From Anaerovoracaceae bacterium (GTDB lineage: Bacteria; Bacillota; Clostridia; Peptostreptococcales; Anaerovoracaceae): a DNA stretch of 28,953 nucleotides. The stretch is from assembly GCA_029983755.1 (NCBI GenBank), contig JASBYX010000021.1:1-28953 (forward strand). The letters are read 5' to 3'. Positions 8,114 to 16,803 of the stretch are shown here, one piece after another. The notes under the pieces were generated by a model. It was not told where the DNA came from, searched no databases, and saw only the letters and a program-made list of their open reading frames with translations. Each line of letters starts with the position of its first letter. Position 1 is the stretch's first letter. The position numbers and the translations under genes were made by a program.

Positions 8114-9088
8114 ATGAATGTGATTTTTGAAGGCTTTGCGTATCATCTTATGGATCTTGTGCTGACCACAATTCTGTGTGGAATTTTGACGGCTTTGCTG
8201 ATACCCGCTTTAAAGAAGAGACAGTTCGGACAATTCATCAGGGAAGAGGGGCCTGAGGCTCACTTGGCAAAACAGGGGACTCCCACAATGGGGGGACTGG
8301 CAATTTTCGCTTCCATGATCATAGGGTCTATATACAGAGGCGAATTCTCCCTCCAAATCGGTATAATGCTAGTTGTAGCATTTTTATTCGGACTCATAGG
8401 TTTTCTTGATGATTTTATGAAGTTCGCAAAGAAACAAAACCTAGGTCTCAGGGCTTGGCAGAAATTAGTGCTTCAAATTGCTTTTGGCGCTTTGGTAGGG
8501 CTCTACATGCTTTACTTCAGTGGACACGGTTCCGCCATCTGGGTACCATTTTATGGGGAGTTTGTGGATGTTGGGATTTTGTATGTGCCCTTTGTCGCAT
8601 TTATAATGGTGGCTATGGCTAATGCTGTAAATCTCACGGATGGACTGGACGGGTTGTCTTCCGGAGTGACTAGTCTTGTGTGCATATGCCTTGGCTTTGT
8701 GGGACTGGAGCTTGGAAGTGAAAGCGGATCCACATTTGCCTTTGTGGTGGCCGGAGCTTGTATAGGATTTTTGTATCACAATAAATATCCGGCAAAGATT
8801 TTCATGGGGGATACAGGATCAATGGCTCTTGGTGGTGCTGTTGCAGTGATCGCAATAATGATGAAGGCTGAGCTTTTGCTTCCTATTGCCGGGTTCATAT
8901 ATGTCATGGAGGCCTTATCGGTTATCATACAGGTTGGCTCATATAAACTCAGAGGGAAAAGGGTATTTCGAATGGCTCCTATACATCATCACTTCGAAGA
9001 AGGCGGTATGAAGGAATACAATGTTGTTTTCATGTTTTGGAGTATAACAGCAGTCCTTTGCCTGATTGCGTATCTGAGCACTTTGTAG
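8114..9088 (+). CDS. mraY: Phospho-N-acetylmuramoyl-pentapeptide transferase MraY
   Basis: MraY transfers phospho-MurNAc-pentapeptide from UDP to undecaprenyl phosphate, giving lipid I in the cytoplasmic membrane. The 324-residue product is a polytopic membrane protein with the family motifs PTMGG, the LDD pair D99-D100 followed by a Lys, NLTDGLDGL (N173 to L181, with D176 and D179) and the FMGDTGS-ALGG segment, and the PIHHHFE motif near the end. The start at ATG 8114 is 8 bases after AGGAG; a TTG at 8108 in frame is too close to the site. Length is normal. Confidence 0.96.
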   Translation: MNVIFEGFAYHLMDLVLTTILCGILTALLIPALKKRQFGQFIREEGPEAHLAKQGTPTMGGLAIFASMIIGSIYRGEFSLQIGIMLVVAFLFGLIGFLDDFMKFAKKQNLGLRAWQKLVLQIAFGALVGLYMLYFSGHGSAIWVPFYGEFVDVGILYVPFVAFIMVAMANAVNLTDGLDGLSSGVTSLVCICLGFVGLELGSESGSTFAFVVAGACIGFLYHNKYPAKIFMGDTGSMALGGAVAVIAIMMKAELLLPIAGFIYVMEALSVIIQVGSYKLRGKRVFRMAPIHHHFEEGGMKEYNVVFMFWSITAVLCLIAYLSTL

Positions 9089-9189
9089 CGGGTTTGGTTT
9101 CAGGCATTCGTCGTGATAAGAATGGCACAGCATATCATAATATTGTAGAATTTCATACATGTAGAGTTGGAAGAGTAGAGAAGAGCAGA

Positions 9190-10566
9190 ATGGATAGAGA
9201 AAAATTTGAAGTTAAAGACAAGAAAATTCTAGTCGTAGGTCTTGGGAGAAGTGGCATTGCAGCTTCCCAGGTTCTGTGCAGCGAGGGTGCTAAAGTTTGG
9301 GTTCAAGATCAGAAGTCTAAAGATGAGATTGATCCTCAGCTCTTAGCTTTCTTCGAAGGTTTTAATGTGGAACTTCTACTTGGAAAAATCCCGGGGGAAA
9401 ATGAGCATTTTGATCTGGTGGTTCTTAGCCCCGGAGTTGATCCAAATAACTCTTGGATTTCAGAAATGAGAAACCTGGGGTGTGAGGTTATAGGAGAACT
9501 GGAATTGGCATATAGACTTACAAAGGCAGGGTTTGTTGCGATAACAGGAACCAACGGGAAAACTACGACCACTACTTTGGTGGGGGAAATCTTTAAGGAG
9601 GCAGGACTTCCTACCCACGTTGTAGGAAACATAGGAGTCGCTGTAATTTCTGAGGCAATGAATTCTGGGAAAGAAGACTGGATGGTAACTGAGGCTTCAA
9701 GCTTCCAGCTGGAAACTACAGTTAAGTTTAGACCTCATGTGGCAACACTTTTAAATCTAACTCCGGATCATCTGAATAGACACAAGACCATGGAAGCATA
9801 TGGGAAAGCTAAAGGTAAGATATTTGCAAATCAGGATAAAGAAGATTTTGCAGTTGTAAACGCGGAGGATGAGGCCTGTGTTTCGCTAGCAAAAGAAAGT
9901 GCCGGAAGATTGATTCTCTTTAGCGGAAAGCGCTGCGAAGGGGTAGACTGTTTTGTTGAAAAAGACAAGGTGAAAATCAGAGATTTGTCAGGGGAAGTCA
10001 GGGATGTGATGTCGGTTAAGGACATTAAGCTGGTGGGTAGTCATAACCTTGAAAACGCCCTAGCTGCCGTGGCAACTTGTTATTTTGCGGGTATAAATGT
10101 ACAGGATATAGAGAAGGCTGTTAGGGAATTTAAGGGGGTTCCCCACAGGCTTGAGCCGGTTGCTGATATTGACGGTGTGTTCTACTACAACGATTCTAAG
10201 GGCACGAATACAGATGCTACGATCACGGCTATAAAGGCTTTGGAAAAGAATATAATCCTAATCGCAGGTGGAGATGCCAAGGGACAGGACTTTGAGCCTT
10301 TGGCTAAGGAACTTGAGGGTAGAGTTAAAGCCCTTGTTCTTTTGGGGCGCGATAGGGAATTTATTGCAAAGGCTGCGAGGAATCATGGATTTGAGAGCAT
10401 CTATGAGGAAAAGACAATGCAGGAATGCGTTGAGAGAGCTGCTGATGTCGCCGCAGAGGGGGATAAGGTTCTTCTATCTCCTGCATGTGCCAGCTGGGAT
10501 ATGTACGACAATTTCGAACAGAGAGGCGATGATTTCAAATCTTGGGTATTAGCCATGGAGAAATAG
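9190..10566 (+). CDS. murD: UDP-N-acetylmuramoylalanine--D-glutamate ligase MurD
   Basis: MurD ligates D-glutamate to UDP-MurNAc-L-Ala with ATP. The 458-residue product has the N-terminal Rossmann-like UDP-binding signature VGLGRSG, the P-loop TGTNGKTTTT with K124, an LNLTPDHLNRH block and the C-terminal YNDSKGTN block, all in family order. The open frame extends upstream to 9037, inside mraY, but the ATG at 9190 gives the normal N-terminus and length. The 101-base gap after mraY has no terminator, and I see no convincing promoter or gene in it. The site before 9190 is only GAGAAG-like, so translation may be modest. Confidence 0.94.
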   Translation: MDREKFEVKDKKILVVGLGRSGIAASQVLCSEGAKVWVQDQKSKDEIDPQLLAFFEGFNVELLLGKIPGENEHFDLVVLSPGVDPNNSWISEMRNLGCEVIGELELAYRLTKAGFVAITGTNGKTTTTTLVGEIFKEAGLPTHVVGNIGVAVISEAMNSGKEDWMVTEASSFQLETTVKFRPHVATLLNLTPDHLNRHKTMEAYGKAKGKIFANQDKEDFAVVNAEDEACVSLAKESAGRLILFSGKRCEGVDCFVEKDKVKIRDLSGEVRDVMSVKDIKLVGSHNLENALAAVATCYFAGINVQDIEKAVREFKGVPHRLEPVADIDGVFYYNDSKGTNTDATITAIKALEKNIILIAGGDAKGQDFEPLAKELEGRVKALVLLGRDREFIAKAARNHGFESIYEEKTMQECVERAADVAAEGDKVLLSPACASWDMYDNFEQRGDDFKSWVLAMEK

Positions 10567-10575
10567 GATAATAGG

Positions 10576-11727
10576 ATGGATAAAAAAAGGCTTTTGACAA
10601 AGAGAATCGGGAATCTTGACTTTCCGCTACTGGTTACTACTATAATACTTGTTGTAATCGGTGTTGTGGCGGTTTTTAGTGCCAGCTATTACAGCTCCAT
10701 CAGCGAATCAGGTTCCCCATATGGGTTTGTACTGAAGCAAGGGCTCTTTGCCGTTATAGGAATGGGATTTTTGGTTTTAGCATCGAAGATGAATTACCAT
10801 GTGTGGAGGTCTTTTTCTCCTGTGATACTCATAGGAAGCTTTTTTCTTCTCTGCCTTGTTCTAACAGGAGTAGGTACAACTGTTAACGGGGCCACGAGGT
10901 GGATTAGATTTTTCGGATTTTCAATAATGCCGGGAGAAATAAGCAAATTCAGTATGATAATAGCTGTAGGGGCATATCTATCAGCCAATCCGAAAAGGGT
11001 TAAGAGTTTTAAGGGGCTACTCCCTGTGGCCATTTTGCTTGCAGCTGCCTGTGGTCTTATAATGATGCAACCGAATTTTTCTGTTGCTGCAACCTTGGCT
11101 GTAATCGTAATGGGGATGCTAATAGTGGCAGGACTCAAAACCGCTTATCTTGTGGGAGGCGGAGGAATCCTTGCAGCAGGTGTTTTATTCGCAATACTAG
11201 GTGACAGAGGTGGATATAGATTTGCAAGATTTACAAGCTTTCTCCATCCTTTCAAAGATGCTTCCGGTGATTCCTTCCAAGTTGTTCAATCACTCATGGC
11301 TCTTGGATCAGGGGGATTTGGGGGAGTCGGCATCGGCAAAAGTGTACAAAAAACCATGTATTTGCCTGAACCGCACAACGACTTCATCATGGCCATAATA
11401 GGGGAAGAGGTCGGTTTTGTCGGAATAGCAATAATACTTGCCCTCTATGTAATTTTCATATGGCGAGGTGTGATAATAGCAATAAATGCTCCGGATCTGT
11501 TCGGAACACTTATTGCCAGCGGTGTGGTTGCAATGGTTTCAGCGCAGGTTATATTCAATCTTGGAGTTGTGACATCAAGCCTTCCGGCAACAGGTGTGGC
11601 TCTTCCGTTTATCAGTTACGGAGGTAATGCCTTGATAATATTTACAACCTGCGCGGGTATTTTGTTAAATATATCTAAAAAGAGAACTATTGAAAGAAAT
11701 TACGTAGTCGAAAAATATGTAGGGTAG
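10576..11727 (+). CDS. ftsW: SEDS peptidoglycan glycosyltransferase FtsW
   Basis: FtsW polymerises lipid II into glycan strands at the septum, paired with the class B PBP encoded upstream. The 383-residue product is a multi-spanning membrane protein. It shows the SEDS signatures VFSAS in the first helix, a GATRWI segment, an MPGEISK-like segment, and LPEPHNDF in the large extracellular loop, with the conserved catalytic-position Asp at 269. The C-terminal block LPATGVALPFISYGG is also present. It starts 9 bases after murD. RodA is the main paralogue, but the neighbourhood (murD before, murG after) indicates FtsW or SpoVE. Confidence 0.94.
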   Translation: MDKKRLLTKRIGNLDFPLLVTTIILVVIGVVAVFSASYYSSISESGSPYGFVLKQGLFAVIGMGFLVLASKMNYHVWRSFSPVILIGSFFLLCLVLTGVGTTVNGATRWIRFFGFSIMPGEISKFSMIIAVGAYLSANPKRVKSFKGLLPVAILLAAACGLIMMQPNFSVAATLAVIVMGMLIVAGLKTAYLVGGGGILAAGVLFAILGDRGGYRFARFTSFLHPFKDASGDSFQVVQSLMALGSGGFGGVGIGKSVQKTMYLPEPHNDFIMAIIGEEVGFVGIAIILALYVIFIWRGVIIAINAPDLFGTLIASGVVAMVSAQVIFNLGVVTSSLPATGVALPFISYGGNALIIFTTCAGILLNISKKRTIERNYVVEKYVG

Positions 11728-11733
11728 GTTAAG

Positions 11734-12843
11734 ATGAGAGCTATAATTACCGGTGGAGGAACGGGAGGCCACGTATTCCCGGCCCTTGCCATTGCAGACA
11801 AAATAGTAGAGATGGACCCGGATTCGGAGATTCTGTACATTGGACATGAGGACAGTATGGAGGGGGAACTTGCCCCAAAACACGGGTATCGATTTGAGAA
11901 GGTTTCTGCCATGTGGCTTGAGAAAAATCCTATAGGTATGCTTAGGATGGGCTCATCGATTATGAAGGGAGTTTCCGAGAGCAGGAAGCTTATCAGGGAA
12001 TTCAAACCGGACTGTGTAATCGGAACAGGGGGATTTGTGTGCTTTCCGGTTATTGTGGCTGCACGCCGTGAGAAGATCACCTGTTACATCCATGAACAGA
12101 ATGCCTTCCCGGGAGCTGCAAACAGAACTCTGGAGAGATTCGTGGACAATGTTTTTCTCGCCTATCCGGAGGCCACTTCATACTTTAAACAGCCTCAGAA
12201 ACATATTTATACGGGAAATCCTGTAAGAAAGGAATTCTTTTCTCTTAACAGGGAGATGGCTAGGGAGAAACTGGGGATATCTCCTGACAGCTTTCACATT
12301 CTAGCCATGGGCGGCAGCTGGGGAGCAATGATGATAAACAATATTGCGGTGGATATTCTCGAATGGATTCAGGATAAACCTAAGTACAGCTGCACTTTTA
12401 TAAGTGGACATATCAACTATGAGGAGGAAAAGGAGAGGATCCTCCAAAAAGGAATTGATACAGGAGGCCGAGGAAATCTCGTCGGTTTTGTAAATGATAT
12501 GCCTGATCAAGTAGCTGCAGCTGATCTCATCATCAGCAGGGCAGGGGCTTTAACGGTTACAGAGATAAATGTCTCCGGAAAGCCGTCAATTTTGATACCT
12601 TTTCCAAAGGCTACAGATAATCATCAGTACTACAATGCGAAATCGATAGCCGATCGAGGAGGCGCGATTTTAATCGAGGAAAAAGATCTTAAAACTGAAG
12701 ATATTTTGACGATAATAGAAAACTACAAGAATAATCCTGAAGGACTGGCTACTATGGGAGAGGCTAGCTTGAGATGCAGCCCTGGAGATTCCACTGAGAG
12801 GATATGGCATCACATTGAGTGGAGAAGGCATGGTGGCGTTTAA
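11734..12843 (+). CDS. murG: UDP-GlcNAc--lipid I N-acetylglucosaminyltransferase MurG
   Basis: MurG adds GlcNAc to lipid I to make lipid II on the inner face of the membrane. The 369-residue product has the N-terminal GGGTGGH loop (residues 7-13), the YIHEQNAFPG block, and a GT-B C-domain with SRAGALTVTEI followed by P-x-x-x-ATDNHQ-YNA, which contact UDP-GlcNAc in the family. The second glycine-rich loop reads GGSWGA, where GGSQGA is usual. Start ATG 11734 is 6 bases after the ftsW stop, so translation is probably coupled. Confidence 0.95.
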   Translation: MRAIITGGGTGGHVFPALAIADKIVEMDPDSEILYIGHEDSMEGELAPKHGYRFEKVSAMWLEKNPIGMLRMGSSIMKGVSESRKLIREFKPDCVIGTGGFVCFPVIVAARREKITCYIHEQNAFPGAANRTLERFVDNVFLAYPEATSYFKQPQKHIYTGNPVRKEFFSLNREMAREKLGISPDSFHILAMGGSWGAMMINNIAVDILEWIQDKPKYSCTFISGHINYEEEKERILQKGIDTGGRGNLVGFVNDMPDQVAAADLIISRAGALTVTEINVSGKPSILIPFPKATDNHQYYNAKSIADRGGAILIEEKDLKTEDILTIIENYKNNPEGLATMGEASLRCSPGDSTERIWHHIEWRRHGGV

Positions 12844-12857
12844 GGTTTGGAGATACG

Positions 12858-13646
12858 ATGGCAGCATATAACGAAGAAGCTATGAGGGTGCTTCAAAACA
12901 CAAAAGTGAAGAAAAAACCTGTAAAAAGAAGGCATCCCTTTAGAAATTTCTTGATCTTTGTAGGGGTGATTGCCCTGATTATATATGGGATGAGTACGTC
13001 TTACTTCAACATAAAAAAAGTTAAAGTAGAAGGGAACAGCTACTATTCCGATAGACAGATTGTAACTATGTCCGATGCTAAGACCGGAGTCAATATTTTT
13101 TGGGGCGCCGGTGACAGCAAAATAAAGAACAGACTGAAGAAAGATCCATACTTTGGAGATGTATCCATTAATAGAAGATTACCCTCAACACTGATTATAA
13201 AGGTGGAGGAAAGAAGGCAGGTAGCTGCTGTTGAATACGGTGACAAATACGTAGTAATAGATACCGAAGGCATCGTTCTTAGAACCGGAAAGATAGACCC
13301 GAAACTCACCCTTATATCCGGATTTAAGATTACCAAGATGGAAAAGGGTGAAAAGCTGGAGGTTGAGGAGAAGAACACTTTATCCAAAACTCTTAAGATG
13401 CTTTCGGCAATGGAAAAGGGAGATCTGTTCTTTAAAAAAGTAACGGTTGAAGAGGATGAAGATAATAGGATAAGCGCTTACATTCTAGATTCTCTTGTGG
13501 TAAAGGGAAAACCTCAGATCGTTCTGGAGAGGATGAAGTCAGGAGATTTACAAAAGGTGGTAAATAAGCTGATGAAAAAAGGAGATACAAGAGCAACTAT
13601 AGCCGTAGATGATAATAATTTTATTACTTTTTCTCCCGATATATAG
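12858..13646 (+). CDS. ftsQ: Cell division protein FtsQ/DivIB
   Basis: FtsQ/DivIB is a bitopic scaffold that binds FtsL and DivIC and regulates the septal synthase. The 262-residue product has a strongly basic cytoplasmic tail (KVKKKPVKRRH), one transmembrane helix at about residues 32-52 and an extracellular POTRA domain beginning FNIKKVKVEGN. A beta-rich domain containing VVIDTEGIVLR follows. ATG 12858 is chosen because GGAG lies 5 bases upstream; an earlier ATG at 12819 would overlap murG. It lies between murG and ftsZ, as in other Bacillota, though murA or murB often intervene. No ftsA follows. Confidence 0.9.
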   Translation: MAAYNEEAMRVLQNTKVKKKPVKRRHPFRNFLIFVGVIALIIYGMSTSYFNIKKVKVEGNSYYSDRQIVTMSDAKTGVNIFWGAGDSKIKNRLKKDPYFGDVSINRRLPSTLIIKVEERRQVAAVEYGDKYVVIDTEGIVLRTGKIDPKLTLISGFKITKMEKGEKLEVEEKNTLSKTLKMLSAMEKGDLFFKKVTVEEDEDNRISAYILDSLVVKGKPQIVLERMKSGDLQKVVNKLMKKGDTRATIAVDDNNFITFSPDI

Positions 13647-13665
13647 TGCAAAAATATAAAATATA

Positions 13666-13674
13666 TGGTAAAAT
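13666..13674 (+). promoter_or_regulatory. Candidate extended -10 promoter for ftsZ
   Basis: TGGTAAAAT lies in an AT-rich 61-base gap between ftsQ and ftsZ, 33 bases before the ftsZ start. It is identical to the element at 4497-4505. No good -35 hexamer is visible at 17 bases. An additional ftsZ promoter would be consistent with the gene's very strong ribosome binding site and its own terminator. Confidence 0.45.
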
Positions 13675-13707
13675 ATCCCTAATATGGGGCAATAAGGAGG
13701 AGCACAT

Positions 13708-14838
13708 ATGATGCAGTTTGAAACGAGTCAGGATAAGGCAGCTGTAATCAAAGTAATAGGCGTTGGCGGTGGTGGATGTAATGCCGTTAACAGGATGCTG
13801 GAAGTAGGCCTTAAGGGCGTTGAATTCATAGCTGTCAATACAGATAGGCAGGCACTTAACAAATGTAAGGCTGAACTTCGTATTCAAATAGGTGAGAAAT
13901 TAACGAGAGGTCTTGGAGCCGGTGGAAATCCACAGGTAGGACAGCAGTCCGCAGAAGAGACAATCGATGACATAGCAGATATTATCAAGGGGAGCGACAT
14001 GGTGTTCATAACCGCCGGAATGGGTGGCGGAACAGGAACAGGAGCTGCTCCAATTATCGCAAGAGTTGCCAAGGATATGGGAATTCTTACAGTCGGCGTT
14101 GTTACTAAGCCGTTTTCTTTCGAAGGAAGGAAGAGGATGACGGCAGCTGAGATGGGAATCGACTATCTCAAGGAGTTTGTAGATTCCTTGGTTATAGTTC
14201 CAAATGATAAGCTTCTCAGCAACTGTACTAAGAACACTTCAATCCTAGAAGCTTTCAGCATGGCTGATGACGTTCTTAGACAGGGTGTTCAGGGTATAGC
14301 TGATCTGATATCTGAATTCGCTCTAATCAATGTTGACTTTGCCGATGTTAAGTCTGTGATGACAGATAGAGGAATTGCTCACATGGGCGTCGGCAAGGGA
14401 TCAGGCGAGTCTAGAGCTCAGGATGCAGTTAGAGCAGCTATTGAAAGTCCGCTTCTTGAAACGACCATTGCAGGGGCCAGAGCTATTTTGCTCTATGTAT
14501 CCGGTGGGTACGATCTTGGAATGCTTGAGGTTTCAGAGATTGCAAGCCTTGTACAGGAGCAGGCGGACGAGCAAGCTATACTCATATTCGGTGCTGCAGT
14601 TAACGAAGATATGGAAGATGAGATTGCGATCACTGTAATAGCGACAGGATTTAACGAAGGAGCTAACAATACCATAGATTACAGCAACTTCAACAACAAG
14701 GTTCCTCGCAAAGTTGTAACCGAGGATGGGCTTGAAGGTACTGAGACAACCCTTGAGAGGCTATTTGAAGATCGTGAGGAAGAGGAGGACGAATCCGAAT
14801 CTAAATTCGATATTCCAACCTTCTTAAGCAACAACTAA
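13708..14838 (+). CDS. ftsZ: Cell division GTPase FtsZ
   Basis: FtsZ is the tubulin-like GTPase that forms the Z ring. The 376-residue product has the N-terminal VGGGGCNAVNRM block, the GTP-binding tubulin signature GGGTGTG at residues 106-112, and a T7-loop segment NVDFADVK that supplies the catalytic Asp to the neighbouring subunit. An acidic linker of about 25 residues leads to the C-terminal peptide DIPTFLSNN, which binds FtsA, SepF or similar tethers. AAGGAGGAG lies 7 bases before the ATG, the best RBS in the cluster. A second ATG follows immediately. No ftsA is present, so a different membrane tether (for example SepF) is likely used or ftsA is elsewhere. Confidence 0.98.
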   Translation: MMQFETSQDKAAVIKVIGVGGGGCNAVNRMLEVGLKGVEFIAVNTDRQALNKCKAELRIQIGEKLTRGLGAGGNPQVGQQSAEETIDDIADIIKGSDMVFITAGMGGGTGTGAAPIIARVAKDMGILTVGVVTKPFSFEGRKRMTAAEMGIDYLKEFVDSLVIVPNDKLLSNCTKNTSILEAFSMADDVLRQGVQGIADLISEFALINVDFADVKSVMTDRGIAHMGVGKGSGESRAQDAVRAAIESPLLETTIAGARAILLYVSGGYDLGMLEVSEIASLVQEQADEQAILIFGAAVNEDMEDEIAITVIATGFNEGANNTIDYSNFNNKVPRKVVTEDGLEGTETTLERLFEDREEEEDESESKFDIPTFLSNN

Positions 14839-14858
14839 GGTTAGATAATAGATTCTGA

Positions 14859-14885
14859 AAGCCGGTTGGATAGACCGGCTTTTTT
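14859..14885 (+). terminator. Terminator after ftsZ
   Basis: AAGCCGGT (14859-14866) pairs perfectly with ACCGGCTT (14874-14881) around a 7-base loop, followed by T residues to 14885. It ends the division cluster. The ribosome binding site of the next gene starts almost immediately after it. Confidence 0.88.
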
Positions 14886-14896
14886 CGAAGGTGTGT

Positions 14897-15736
14897 ATGA
14901 AGGTAATCAAGGAGATTACATCAAGGGATAATGGGATATTTAAACTAATAAGGAGCCTTAAGGTGCGGAAGAACAGAACCCGTGAGGCTCTCTTTGTGGT
15001 TGAGGGACCAAAGCAGGTTACCGAGGCTTTTAGCGGGATATACCCGGTTAGATCAGTGGTCTTTAGAGATGATTTTCATGAGTCATTTTCCAAAGGAGAA
15101 CTTGAGGATCTTAACGATTATATAAACATACCTGATGAAGTAGAAATCATCCGAATGGATTCGAGGCTTTTCAAAGAACTGTCAGATACGGAGACGAACC
15201 AGGGAATACTTGCAGTGATGGGAAGAGAAGACTTGAGTGCCGGAGATTATATAGACTTGATTGGAGATGGATCAAATATTTTGGTACTCGATCGAGTTCA
15301 AGATCCGGGTAATGTGGGCACTTTGATTAGAACGGCTGAAGGAGCAGGATTTGAGGGTATAATAACACTCAAGGGAACAGGGGATCCGTATGGGCCGAAG
15401 GCAGTGAGAGCAGCTGGAGGAGCTATACTGAGGATGCCCCTTATAGCCTTGGATACTCCTGTGAAACTAAGGGATATCGCCAAGACCATGGGAAAGAGGA
15501 TCACCATAACAAACGTCAATGAGGGCATCCCTTACTACGAGGCAGATTTGTCCAAAAATCTCATGCTCGTTATGGGTAACGAGGGCAAGGGAGTATCAAA
15601 GGAAATTGAAAAGTTCTCTGAAATCATCTTGAATATCCCCACTGAGGGAGATCTTGAATCATTGAATGTGGCTACAGCAGGTGCAATACTGATGATGGAT
15701 AGTCTGAGACAGAAACGATCAGAAAACATATTATAG
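14897..15736 (+). CDS. TrmH/SpoU-family RNA 2'-O-methyltransferase
   Basis: This SAM-dependent enzyme would methylate a ribose in rRNA or tRNA. The 279-residue product has an N-terminal substrate-binding domain (KVRKNRTREALFVVEGPKQV region) and a C-terminal SPOUT knot. The three SpoU motifs are DPGNVGTLIRTAEGAGF, LVMGNEGKGVS and LNVATAGAI. Position before pheS matches ysgA of Bacillus subtilis, whose product has been reported as a 23S rRNA A-loop methyltransferase (RlmP); RlmB or TrmH activity cannot be excluded by eye. ATG 14897 follows GAAGG with 5 bases spacing; an upstream GTG at 14891 overlaps that site. No room exists for a promoter after the ftsZ terminator. Confidence 0.88.
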   Translation: MKVIKEITSRDNGIFKLIRSLKVRKNRTREALFVVEGPKQVTEAFSGIYPVRSVVFRDDFHESFSKGELEDLNDYINIPDEVEIIRMDSRLFKELSDTETNQGILAVMGREDLSAGDYIDLIGDGSNILVLDRVQDPGNVGTLIRTAEGAGFEGIITLKGTGDPYGPKAVRAAGGAILRMPLIALDTPVKLRDIAKTMGKRITITNVNEGIPYYEADLSKNLMLVMGNEGKGVSKEIEKFSEIILNIPTEGDLESLNVATAGAILMMDSLRQKRSENIL

Positions 15737-15751
15737 AAAAAGAGGAAGAGT

Positions 15752-16774
15752 ATGCTAGAGAATTTAAATTCAATCAGAGAGGAAGCTATTGCTCTGATAA
15801 AGGAGAGCGAAAGTCTTAAGGACTGTGAGGAGATTAGAGTTGCTATGCTTGGGAAAAAGGGCAAGGTAACAGAAATACTCAAAAACATGAAGAGTCTGCC
15901 ACCGGAAGAGAAAAAAGTTCTGGGAAAAGAGACAAATCTCCTGAAAAAAGAAATCGAGGATATGATAAACGACAGAAAGAAGGAGCTTGCTGCAGAAGAA
16001 AAAGCGAAAAAACTCAAGGAAGAGACCCTTGATGTTACAGAGCCTGCTCCTGAGCTTAGGATTGGAGCCAAGCACCTTATAACTCAGGTCATTGACGAGG
16101 TTCTTGAAATCTTCACAGACATGGGTTACGAAATCGTTGAAGGACCGCTTGTGGACACTGTTTTCAACGCCTTCGACGGGCTGAATTCTCCTGCAAATCA
16201 TCCTAGCAGAGACATGACTGATACATTCTATATCAGCAAAGACAATGTTCTTCGTCCTCACACCAGCTCGGTGGAAATCCGAACACTTCAGAGCAGAGAG
16301 GCTCCTTTCAAGATCGTGAGCCCCGGAAGATGCTTTAGGTGTGATACCCCGGACGCAACTCATAGCCCTATGTTCCACCAGATTGAAGGCATGATAGTGG
16401 ATGAAGGAATTACAATGGCACATCTTAAAGGTACCTTGGATCACATGGCAAAGAAACTGTTCGGGTCAGAAACCAAGACTAAATTCAGACCTCATCATTT
16501 TCCTTTCACAGAGCCAAGCGCAGAAATGGATGTAAGCTGCTTTAAATGTGGGGGAAAGGGCTGCTCAATGTGTAAAGGAAGCGGCTGGATAGAAATCCTA
16601 GGCTGCGGAATGACGCACCCAAATGTACACAGTGTCGGAGAAATCGATACGGAAAAATTCACCGGTTTTGCCTTTGGAATGGGTGTAGAGAGAATTGCTA
16701 TGCTCAAATATGGCATTGATGATATCAGATATTTCTATGAGAACGACATGAGATTTATCGAACAGTTCAAATAG
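15752..16774 (+). CDS. pheS: Phenylalanine--tRNA ligase alpha subunit
   Basis: PheS is the catalytic subunit of the alpha2-beta2 enzyme that charges tRNA-Phe. The 340-residue product has an N-terminal coiled coil (about residues 1-90, rich in K and E) that binds tRNA. The class II aminoacyl-tRNA synthetase core follows, with motif 2 around FRCDTPDATHSPMFHQIEG and motif 3 GFGMGVERIAML-like (here AFGMGVERIAMLKYG). A CxxC-x4-CxxC knuckle near residue 260 is common in Bacillota PheS. ATG 15752 follows GAGGAAGAG. It sits 15 bases after the methyltransferase gene; no T-box leader is present. Confidence 0.97.
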   Translation: MLENLNSIREEAIALIKESESLKDCEEIRVAMLGKKGKVTEILKNMKSLPPEEKKVLGKETNLLKKEIEDMINDRKKELAAEEKAKKLKEETLDVTEPAPELRIGAKHLITQVIDEVLEIFTDMGYEIVEGPLVDTVFNAFDGLNSPANHPSRDMTDTFYISKDNVLRPHTSSVEIRTLQSREAPFKIVSPGRCFRCDTPDATHSPMFHQIEGMIVDEGITMAHLKGTLDHMAKKLFGSETKTKFRPHHFPFTEPSAEMDVSCFKCGGKGCSMCKGSGWIEILGCGMTHPNVHSVGEIDTEKFTGFAFGMGVERIAMLKYGIDDIRYFYENDMRFIEQFK

Positions 16775-16803
16775 GAAATGAGAATTAGGAAGGTGAAATA
16801 AAT

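Noticed and set aside
9089..9189. A separate small gene or promoter between mraY and murD
   Set aside because: The murD frame is open through this gap but has no RBS-backed start before 9190, and AT-rich hexamers there do not form a well-spaced promoter pair.
15737..15751. T-box riboswitch for pheST
   Set aside because: Only 15 bases precede pheS and no T-box sequence is visible before the methyltransferase gene either.
15535..16071. A 178-codon open frame on the minus strand across the methyltransferase-pheS junction
   Set aside because: It is a serine/phenylalanine-rich shadow of lysine/glutamate-rich coding on the other strand, a usual artefact.
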